From Sulfidibacterium sp964588415 (GTDB lineage Bacteria; Bacteroidota; Bacteroidia; Bacteroidales; F082), in NCBI GenBank assembly GCA_964588415.1, contig CAZPPK010000014.1, positions 1 to 30,488 on the forward strand: a DNA stretch of 30,488 nucleotides, in the 5' to 3' direction. The position numbers and the translations under genes are program-made. Shown here in pieces: positions 7,815-14,872 of this stretch (within the stretch, counting starts at the first letter, position 1; each line of letters begins with the position of its first letter). Below the pieces are notes generated by a model that saw nothing but the letters and a program-made list of their open reading frames with translations, ran no database searches and was not told where the DNA came from.

Positions 7815-9188
7815 ATGAATCAACATATCATTTATTTACTTCCGATATTTTTTAGTCTCTTCGGGGCTGTATTATGCATTTTACCGGTTCGTTTTATTGA
7901 TAAAACCATGTCTGTCATGGCTTCGGTACTTTCTTTGGTTTCGGCTGTATATCTCCTCTTTCAACCTGATTGTATTGATGGTTATTTATATATAGACGGA
8001 CTATCCAAATTGTTAATATTGACTATCGCGATGGTATATTTAAGTACTGTCCTGTATTCATTACCTTATCTCAAACATCTCGGCAATCTTTTATTTCAAC
8101 ACCGGTTGTATTATTTTTTATTAAATGTTTTTGTTGCCACCATGTTTTTTTCCGTGAGCGTAGATAATTTAGGGTTAACATGGGTAGGCATAGAAGCTAC
8201 CACGGTAAGCAGCGCTTTATTGATCGCTACACAAAACAACCAGGTAACGGTGGAATCGGCATGGCGATATGTGATCATCGTTTCAACCGGCCTGGTTATC
8301 TCTCTTATAGCCATAACTTTTATCTACGGTTCGGCAGGCACGTTGAGTATTCATAAGTTATTGTTATCCCATCCGGATAACCGGGTATTTCTGATCGGCA
8401 TTTTACTGGGGATCGTCGGTTTCGGAACTAAAGCAGGCATCTTTCCCATGCACACCTGGCTGCCTGATGTACATGGCAAAGCACCTGCTCCGGTAAGCGC
8501 AATTTTTTCGGGAGTTTTACTGCCCGTAGCTTTATATGCTATTGCAAGGCTCATACAGATTTACCCTGCCGTTACGATAAAATTATTTGCCTTAATACTG
8601 GGTATTCTTACGGTGGTAACAGCATCATTGATGATGACCGTGCAAATCAATTACAAAAGAATGTTCGCTTACTCAAGCATGGAAAATATGGGCATGATTT
8701 TGATTGGCTTTTCATTGGGCGGGTATGGATTGCTTGGCGCAGTGATTATTATTATTTCGCATGGATTAGCAAAGTCCGGTGTCTTTTTCCTTACCGGAGA
8801 TGTGTTGTCACGTTATCACACCACTGATATCCGAAAAGTAAACGGACTGATGCAACGGTTGCCACGTGCTGGCTCCACGCTTTTTATCGCGGCCATGGCT
8901 GTTACCGGAGCACCGCCTTTTGCCATTTTCGTTGGGGAACTGTTTATCTTTTCGGTGCTTATTGCACAATACGGATGGTTAATAGCCCTGGTTGTAATAT
9001 TGTTCCTTGCCATTGCATTCATTGCTGTTAATTTCCAGACTGGTAAAATGATCTTTACGGGCAATGAAAATATCAAAAGAGAACGACCGCACATAGAATC
9101 GTGGATTGCCATTGTCAATCTGGTTTTATCCTTCCTTGTGATACTGTTTATTCCTTATGTCGAATTGTTGTTAAAAAATCTTTTGTAA
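7815..9188 (+). CDS. hyfF: HyfF-like antiporter-type membrane subunit (Proton_antipo_M)
   Basis: This 457-residue protein has about 14 membrane segments and belongs to the NuoL/M/N/MrpD family, which carries out ion translocation. The residues that form the proton pathway in complex I homologues are present: Glu127 (LTWVGIEATT), Lys206 (GFGTKAGIFPMHTWLPD), Lys281 (VQINYKRMFAYSS) and His316/Lys320 (ISHGLAKSGVFF). This subunit therefore looks functional as an ion channel, in contrast to the redox subunits next to it. It starts 15 bases after the HyfE-like gene and ends 2 bases before the large-subunit gene. HyfF is the closest named relative; HycC-like or MrpD-like labels would also be defensible. 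Confidence 0.87.
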   Translation: MNQHIIYLLPIFFSLFGAVLCILPVRFIDKTMSVMASVLSLVSAVYLLFQPDCIDGYLYIDGLSKLLILTIAMVYLSTVLYSLPYLKHLGNLLFQHRLYYFLLNVFVATMFFSVSVDNLGLTWVGIEATTVSSALLIATQNNQVTVESAWRYVIIVSTGLVISLIAITFIYGSAGTLSIHKLLLSHPDNRVFLIGILLGIVGFGTKAGIFPMHTWLPDVHGKAPAPVSAIFSGVLLPVALYAIARLIQIYPAVTIKLFALILGILTVVTASLMMTVQINYKRMFAYSSMENMGMILIGFSLGGYGLLGAVIIIISHGLAKSGVFFLTGDVLSRYHTTDIRKVNGLMQRLPRAGSTLFIAAMAVTGAPPFAIFVGELFIFSVLIAQYGWLIALVVILFLAIAFIAVNFQTGKMIFTGNENIKRERPHIESWIAIVNLVLSFLVILFIPYVELLLKNLL

Positions 9189-9190
9189 CC

Positions 9191-10438
9191 ATGAAACTAT
9201 TGATAGGCATTATAGCAACCGACGAAGGCGAACAGCTTTTTATTCTGGACAATGGACGACCTTCCCTGGTTAAGGCTGACGGGAATAGCCCGGAAAAAAT
9301 GTATAGCAACTATTCGATCTTAAAGCAACACCCGTTTAAAATCAACGATATGCCGATGAGTGGCCCCGGAGTATTTCGGTTTCGCTATGGTCCGGTTACA
9401 TCCGGTATTCGGGAAGCCGGTTGTTTCCATTTATACACTTATGGTGAAAAGATTTTACGTGCCACAATTGATATCAGTTGGAAACAAAGGGAAATGGGAA
9501 AAGCCATGCAACATAAATCGCCAGAAACAGCACTGGTGATGGCAGAAAGAGTATGCAGTAATTTTGCTGTATCCCATTCAATTGCTTTTAGCAGGGCCGT
9601 TGAAATGGCTCAGGGGATAAACCCTTCGCTGCTTACTAAAAACTGGCGTACGCTTTTTATAGAGTCAGAGCGTATTTACAATCATTTACACCTCATTTAT
9701 AAACTGGCTTCCTCCGCTGCACAAAAAGTATTGGCCGCTCATGTAAGCGCACTTTTTGAAGACGCACTCCGGTTAAATGAAAGCCTTGCCGGATCCCGTT
9801 ATCTGATGGGGATCAACAACATTGGCAAACTAAATCACACACCGGCTATTTCAGATATTCAAAAGATTGCAATGGGTTACCGGGAGTTGGCGGAACGATT
9901 TACAAAATTATATAAACACAGCCTGACCAATTATAATTATTTGGACCGTCTGCATTCGGCAGGAGCCATAACTTCTGCTCAGGCTGAAGAGATAGGTTTA
10001 ACGGGCCCGTCCTTACGTGCTTGCGGGATAAAAGATGATCTGAATAGTACCACGGAGCATTTGATAAGCCTTCCTGTGATCACTCAGAATGAAGGGGATG
10101 CGCTGGCAAGAATGGAAATCAGGGCTGAAGAAATCGCAAACTCATGTCAATATCTGATTAATCATTTACGCGCAAGCGATTCCTGGTATGATGATCAGGA
10201 AGATGATGTTCAATTTACAAAGATCGGAGGAACTGGTTATGCAGTAGTAAATTCCCCGAGCGGGGCCCTCGGATATTATGTGGAGGTTAATGATGGAAGA
10301 GTGCAGCACGTCGATATTTTTACCCCGTCTTATCCCGGGATGTATGCTATTTCGCATGTCCTCGAAGGACAAATATTTACTGATTTTCCTTTTGTGGTCG
10401 ATTCCTTCGGGGTACACTTTGCCGATGCTGCATGCTAA
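9191..10438 (+). CDS. HyfG/HycE-like large subunit lacking NiFe ligands
   Basis: From the ATG at 9191 (2 bases after the previous stop) this is a 415-residue relative of the NiFe-hydrogenase large subunit/NuoD. The frame is open further upstream, but that part overlaps the HyfF-like gene. A short NuoC-like beginning is followed by FRFRYGPVTSGIREAG and the NuoD-like body (MAERVCSNFAVSHSIAFSRA, ESERIYNHLHLIYKLA, GGTGYAVVNSPSGALGYY). The first metal motif, normally CGxC, reads C122-S-N-F125. The C-terminal DPCxxC motif reads G-V-H-F-A-D, and the protein ends three residues later (AAC). Three of the four NiFe cysteines are thus gone, and there is no cleavable C-terminal peptide. The protein cannot hold a normal NiFe site. 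Ehr-type large subunits are the nearest described class. Confidence 0.85.
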   Translation: MKLLIGIIATDEGEQLFILDNGRPSLVKADGNSPEKMYSNYSILKQHPFKINDMPMSGPGVFRFRYGPVTSGIREAGCFHLYTYGEKILRATIDISWKQREMGKAMQHKSPETALVMAERVCSNFAVSHSIAFSRAVEMAQGINPSLLTKNWRTLFIESERIYNHLHLIYKLASSAAQKVLAAHVSALFEDALRLNESLAGSRYLMGINNIGKLNHTPAISDIQKIAMGYRELAERFTKLYKHSLTNYNYLDRLHSAGAITSAQAEEIGLTGPSLRACGIKDDLNSTTEHLISLPVITQNEGDALARMEIRAEEIANSCQYLINHLRASDSWYDDQEDDVQFTKIGGTGYAVVNSPSGALGYYVEVNDGRVQHVDIFTPSYPGMYAISHVLEGQIFTDFPFVVDSFGVHFADAAC

Positions 10439-10490
10439 AATAGATGATTTGTTAATAACGACAAAGGTTTAATTTATAATAATTGACAAT

Positions 10491-10967
10491 ATGATACGAT
10501 GGTGGCCTTTATTTGGATTAAAAAGAAAACTGACTGAACAGAAAGAATATCTTTCTTCTGTAAAATTACGTTTTACTGCGACAGGCATATTCAATCGTTC
10601 CTTATTTGTATATATAATAGATGTCGGGAGCAGTAACGCCCTGAATTTTGAGATCAGTGCCCTTGAAGCCCCGCAATATAATATTCATCGTTTTGGTATT
10701 TATCTGACAGATTCCCCGCGACATGCAGATGTTCTACTTGTATTGGGACAACCTGTTAAATTGATGATTGACCCTCTGATAGAAACAATAGCACAGCTGC
10801 CAAGACCTTTTTATATAATAACTATTAATGATTATCCCGACCGTCCGGATCGTGTTGAATTTCCTGAGCTACCGAATCATATTGCGGAATTAACAGGAAT
10901 TCCAACTCCCTCTCAAATTTTAGGGCTCTTACTGAATGTAGCTAAAATCAAAAGAAAACAGTCATGA
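10491..10967 (+). CDS. HyfI/NuoB-like small subunit lacking all cysteines
   Basis: This 158-residue protein aligns by eye with the small subunit (HyfI/HycG/NuoB). RSLFVYIIDVGSSNALNFEI corresponds to the usual RSLFIRHVDAGSCNGCEIEI, followed by NIHRFGIYLTDSPRHADVLL and LVLGQP. The CxxC pair is replaced by S-N-A-L, and the later cluster cysteines are also absent; the whole protein contains no cysteine. It therefore cannot bind the proximal 4Fe-4S cluster (N2 equivalent) in the known way. The rest of the fold signature is well preserved, which argues for selection rather than decay. It starts 52 bases after the large-subunit gene and overlaps the HyfB-like gene by 4 bases. Confidence 0.85.
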   Translation: MIRWWPLFGLKRKLTEQKEYLSSVKLRFTATGIFNRSLFVYIIDVGSSNALNFEISALEAPQYNIHRFGIYLTDSPRHADVLLVLGQPVKLMIDPLIETIAQLPRPFYIITINDYPDRPDRVEFPELPNHIAELTGIPTPSQILGLLLNVAKIKRKQS

Positions 10968-12862
10968 AATTCTTATTTAGTATCGCATTAATTTTGTATG
11001 CATCAGGCGCTGTCTTTTCTTCAAAAAAAAAGGCGAGCTATATTTTTGGCTTTGGTGGTTCCTTAAGCGCGTTTCTGACAGGTTGCTATGCATTGACCCA
11101 TACTCTAATTATTTGGAAATTTTCTTTATTGAATAATATTGAACTTAGCCTGTCCATAGATCACTTATCTGCTATCTTCATTATTATTGCTTCTTTATCT
11201 TGGATGGCATTGGCATTATTTTCCATCGATTATTCAAATCTGTATCCCCAAAAAAGAATTTCTCTTGGATTTAACTTATCCCTGATTGGGATGTTATTGA
11301 TTTTAACGGCACACGATGGAATTACGATGCTTATAGGTTGGGAAATCATGACCATTTTTGCGTTTTTAATGATGCAAAGCCCGGGGAAGCATTTCGAACG
11401 TTCTTTTCGTTTTCTTGCTTTTGGTGAACTGTCAACCGTTTGTTTATTGATTGGGTTTGCTGCATTATATTCTTCTACAGGAAGCTTGTCATTTGATGCC
11501 CTGCATCACGGCAGTACTTTTATCCTGATACTCTTATCGTTAGGCTTTATCATAAAAATGGACATTGTTCCATTTCATGGTTGGATGAGGGGCATATACG
11601 GTGAAATTCCTGATAATACAGCCGCTTTGCTAAGCGCTCCGCTAACCTTAATGGGGGTCTATGGGCTTGAGAGAATTATTCCTTTGTTGCCCCAGGATCA
11701 AACCTGGGACATTATTATAATCCTGCTTGGCGCTTTTTCTGCATTCTGGGGCGGCCTGCAGGCTGCTGCTGCAGATAAAATAAAATTATTGCCAGCCTAC
11801 TCAACAGTCGAAAACAATGGGATGATACTAACGGCCATTGGTTTTTATGCACTTGCCGAGGGTTTTAATATTGCAAATCTGCATTATTTGGCTTCATTTG
11901 CCCAGGCAGCTTCCATCATCATTGTAATATCCCATACTTTGTCAAAAACATTATTGTTTATGTCGATAGGTCACGCCAAAGAAGCTTATAATGTTCATAC
12001 TATTGATGAGGCCAGGGGGGTATGGAGTGGTGTAGGCAGAATCCCTGCTTTTGGTATTGTTATTTCGGCACTCTCTTTTAGCGCCTTTCCTCCGTTGATT
12101 GGCTTTGCCGGTGAATGGATGATCCTGGAAACTTTGTTTCAATCCTATCGTTTTCCCAGCATTGCACTTGCCTTTTTTACTGCACTGTCCGGAATACTTA
12201 TAGCCCTTGCAATAGGACTGATTAGTTTTGCTATGGTAAAAATAATTGGTTACACCGCCCTTGGATACGACCACGGCCGCAAAAGCCGTCCCATTCCCAA
12301 TCGGTTGATGCATATTGCAGAAATAGGATTGGAATCTATCATTGTACTGGGCGGCATCGGATTGCCACTTATCATCATTTTTATTGGTTTTCCTCAGCTC
12401 CTGACAGGGTTTTTAGGAGTTCCGGCACCACTTGTTCTTGCTTCAGGAAATCCCATCTTCGGCGTAATTTCCCCGACCTTTATCGGAATCATTATGGTCG
12501 TTTTAATGATTATTCCGGCTTTAATTTTTATAAAAAATAAGAAACAGGTAAGAAAAGTTGCTTCATGGAATGGCGGGATTAAACTTGCAGAAAAAGAATT
12601 CTTTAGCGCTCCTGCCTACTCCCAAATATTGGAGCATATTCTTAGCAGGTTTTATCATACGCGGGAAATAAAATCAAAAACACATGCAAGAATTGTAGTT
12701 GAAGATATTTTAATTGGACCTTCAGAAGCCATCGCGCGTACAGTTCATAATATAGGGGAGAAAGTGGCTTTAGTTTTGATGAATGGGAAAATTGGTGCTT
12801 ATGTTACATATATCCTGGTCCTGTTCATAACGGTTTTTGTCATTGGGATGCTGGTGTTTTAG
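10964..12862 (+). CDS. hyfB: HyfB-like antiporter-type membrane subunit (Proton_antipo_M)
   Basis: This 632-residue protein has about 15-16 membrane segments and is the largest antiporter-like subunit (NuoL/HyfB relative). The key buried residues are kept: Glu127 (TMLIGWEIMT), Lys198 (GFIIKMDIVPFHGW), Lys272/Lys274 (ADKIKLLPAYS, ENNGMI) and Lys328 (VISHTLSKTLLFM). A hydrophilic segment near 535-605 precedes a last membrane helix, as in HyfB. The start overlaps the small-subunit stop (ATGA). Gene order here is C-E-F-G-I-B, so hyfB has moved to the end relative to the E. coli hyf operon. HyfD, HyfA and HyfH equivalents are missing. Confidence 0.87.
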   Translation: MKFLFSIALILYASGAVFSSKKKASYIFGFGGSLSAFLTGCYALTHTLIIWKFSLLNNIELSLSIDHLSAIFIIIASLSWMALALFSIDYSNLYPQKRISLGFNLSLIGMLLILTAHDGITMLIGWEIMTIFAFLMMQSPGKHFERSFRFLAFGELSTVCLLIGFAALYSSTGSLSFDALHHGSTFILILLSLGFIIKMDIVPFHGWMRGIYGEIPDNTAALLSAPLTLMGVYGLERIIPLLPQDQTWDIIIILLGAFSAFWGGLQAAAADKIKLLPAYSTVENNGMILTAIGFYALAEGFNIANLHYLASFAQAASIIIVISHTLSKTLLFMSIGHAKEAYNVHTIDEARGVWSGVGRIPAFGIVISALSFSAFPPLIGFAGEWMILETLFQSYRFPSIALAFFTALSGILIALAIGLISFAMVKIIGYTALGYDHGRKSRPIPNRLMHIAEIGLESIIVLGGIGLPLIIIFIGFPQLLTGFLGVPAPLVLASGNPIFGVISPTFIGIIMVVLMIIPALIFIKNKKQVRKVASWNGGIKLAEKEFFSAPAYSQILEHILSRFYHTREIKSKTHARIVVEDILIGPSEAIARTVHNIGEKVALVLMNGKIGAYVTYILVLFITVFVIGMLVF

Positions 12863-12919
12863 TGCTAATATTTAAAACTGTTAGACTCTGTTTTATCATT
12901 ATATAAAAGTTTATATCTT

Positions 12920-13306
12920 ATGGAAGTTAAAGACAAGTATATTTTGCTTAGAATTTTTATTGACTCGACGGATATATTCAAATACCGGACACTTTATGAG
13001 ATGATAGTTTATAGGGCAAAAAAACAGGGACTGGCCGGTGCAACAGTCATAGAAGGAATTCAAGGATTTGGGAAGGGGTCAATATTACATTCATATAAAT
13101 TTATGGAGCTTTCTGATAAAGAGCCTGTTGCCATAGAAATAATTGATGAAGAAGATAAAATTATGGTCTTTTACGAAGTTTTAAATTCATTTTTTGAAAA
13201 GATGTTGTACGGATGTTTGATTACTTTAGAAAAAGTAGATGTTTTGCTGTATAAAAAGGGAGAGAAAGATATTTCTCATTCCCATTCACCCGATTCTGAC
13301 AAATAA
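12920..13306 (+). CDS. DUF190 (PII-like) protein
   Basis: This 128-residue protein has the DUF190 pattern: KYILLRIFIDSTDIFKYRTL, YEMIVYRAKKQGLAGATVIE, then GIQGFGKGSILHSYKF, then EPVAIEIIDEEDKI and GCLITLEKVDVLLYK. DUF190 proteins adopt a PII-like trimeric ferredoxin-type fold and often sit beside membrane transporters, where a nucleotide- or ligand-responsive regulatory role is suspected. Here it follows the HyfB-like gene by 57 bases and precedes the first MutS-like gene by 27 bases. A regulator of the membrane complex is the natural inference. The short His/Ser-rich tail (HSHSPDSDK) is unusual and could bind metal, but this is speculation. Confidence 0.87.
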   Translation: MEVKDKYILLRIFIDSTDIFKYRTLYEMIVYRAKKQGLAGATVIEGIQGFGKGSILHSYKFMELSDKEPVAIEIIDEEDKIMVFYEVLNSFFEKMLYGCLITLEKVDVLLYKKGEKDISHSHSPDSDK

Positions 13307-13320
13307 TGATATCATTAATC

Positions 13321-13326
13321 AGGAGG
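13321..13326 (+). promoter_or_regulatory. Strong Shine-Dalgarno for the first MutS-like gene
   Basis: AGGAGG lies 7 bases before the ATG at 13334. A perfect Shine-Dalgarno sequence is uncommon in Bacteroidota and is not seen at the neighbouring genes, so this gene may be translated more strongly or the segment may have a different origin. Confidence 0.7.
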
Positions 13327-13333
13327 ACTTTGT

Positions 13334-14872
13334 ATGACTTTCCGAAGTATTTTGTTCGACCAAGGTAAAACTATTGAAACCGTAACTAATAAACCTGAGG
13401 ATTTTACATTTTTCTCCGATTTAAATCTTGACCAGGTTATTGATACGATTCTTTCCGGTAAAGAAGAATATGATTTGAAGCCATTCTATTACGCTTATTT
13501 GAATGACGGGAAAACTATTGTGTACCGCCAGGAAATAATGAAGGACCTTGAAAGCGATGTTCTAATGGAAGTACTGGATTCGTTTGCTGCCAAAATGAAA
13601 AAGATGCGTGAAGAGTTGGCCGCAATTGAAAAGTTATTTTATAATAACCAGAAAGAACGTTTATTCCTGGACATTGTATACTCATATTGCGAAGCGGTAG
13701 CCGGTCTTTCAAAGGATTTGTCCCCCATCCATTTAAAATCCAGCGGTTTGTTGATGTTTAGCAAATATCTGAAGGATTACATCCAGTCTGAGGTTTTTAT
13801 ATCCTTGTCTGGAGTAGCTACAGATATAATGGATTACTTATCTTTAATAGAATACGATATTCATATTAAGGGACTTCAGGTTCACGTTCGTAAGTATGAA
13901 TCAGAAGAGAATTATTCTACAGAGGTAGAAAATACTTTTTTAAAATTCAAACAGGGAGAAGTTAAAGACCACAAAGCAAAAATTAATTGGTCGTCTAATC
14001 TGAACCAGGTTGAAGCACAGATACTGGTAGGCGTGTCTCAACTATATCCTGATGTTTTCTCTCAAATGCACTTGTTTTATAAGCTGAATCTCAATTTTGC
14101 CGACCCGGCGATTGTAACTTTTGACCGCGAGATACAGTTTTATATTAGCTATATAAACTACATCACCCCCCTAAAAAAAATCGGACTAAAGTTCTGTTTA
14201 CCTCAAATTTCTCAAGAAAGTAAAGAAATCTATAACCAAGGAGGTTTTGACCTGGCATTGGCATCCAAACTGCTCAGTGAGAAAAAAAGTCCGGTAGTCA
14301 ACGACTTTTTTCTTAGAAAAAAAGAAAGAATGATAATTGTTTCCGGGCCTAATCAGGGGGGAAAAACAACTTTTGCTAAAAGTTTCGGACAAATGCATTA
14401 TCTAACAGGGCTTGGATGTCCGGTTCCCGGAAGTAAAGCCCTGCTTTTCCATTGTGATAAAATCCTTACACATTTTGAGAAGGAAGAAAATATTGTAAAT
14501 CTACGAGGGAAGTTGCATGATGAATTGTTTAGAATTCATAATATTTTAGAGAGAGCCTCAACGAACAGCTTAATCATCATCAATGAAATATTTACTTCAA
14601 CTACACTTTATGACCAGGTCTTTTTAAGTAAGAAAATCATGGAAAGAATTGCTGAGCTGGATTTATTGGGTGTTTGGGTGACTTTTATTGACGAACTGGC
14701 TTCATTTAATGAAAAAACTGTTAGCATGATAAGTACTGTGATCCCCGAAGATCCTGCAGTCAGGACTTTCAAAATTGTAAGAAATCCTGCAAATGGTCTT
14801 GCCTATGCATTATCCATCGTTGAAAAGTATAAGCTGACATACAATGACATAATAGAACGTCTAAGATTATGA
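13334..14872 (+). CDS. MutS-domain-V ATPase, first of a tandem pair
   Basis: This 512-residue protein has a helical lever/core-like region at about 40-290 and a MutS-type ABC ATPase at about 310-512. Walker A is SGPNQGGKTT (Gly338-Thr346). Walker B reads LIIINEIF (Asn417-Glu418), with Asn in place of the usual Asp. The segment after it (TSTTLYDQ) resembles a shortened MutS ST motif. The H-loop position reads VTFIDELASF, so the usual His of the VTHLHEL type is absent. The mismatch-recognition domain I and its Phe-x-Glu motif are missing, so classic mismatch repair is unlikely. It overlaps the second MutS-like gene by 4 bases, which suggests a heterodimer. The real substrate is unknown. Confidence 0.8.
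   Translation: MTFRSILFDQGKTIETVTNKPEDFTFFSDLNLDQVIDTILSGKEEYDLKPFYYAYLNDGKTIVYRQEIMKDLESDVLMEVLDSFAAKMKKMREELAAIEKLFYNNQKERLFLDIVYSYCEAVAGLSKDLSPIHLKSSGLLMFSKYLKDYIQSEVFISLSGVATDIMDYLSLIEYDIHIKGLQVHVRKYESEENYSTEVENTFLKFKQGEVKDHKAKINWSSNLNQVEAQILVGVSQLYPDVFSQMHLFYKLNLNFADPAIVTFDREIQFYISYINYITPLKKIGLKFCLPQISQESKEIYNQGGFDLALASKLLSEKKSPVVNDFFLRKKERMIIVSGPNQGGKTTFAKSFGQMHYLTGLGCPVPGSKALLFHCDKILTHFEKEENIVNLRGKLHDELFRIHNILERASTNSLIIINEIFTSTTLYDQVFLSKKIMERIAELDLLGVWVTFIDELASFNEKTVSMISTVIPEDPAVRTFKIVRNPANGLAYALSIVEKYKLTYNDIIERLRL

Noticed and set aside
9191..10438. Functional NiFe hydrogenase large subunit
   Set aside because: Only one of the four metal-binding cysteines is present, and the C-terminal motif and maturation tail are missing.
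6196..12862. NADH dehydrogenase (complex I) operon
   Set aside because: The HyfE-type subunit, the combined large subunit and the gene order fit the Hyf/Ehr type, and no NuoE/F/G/I-like genes are present.
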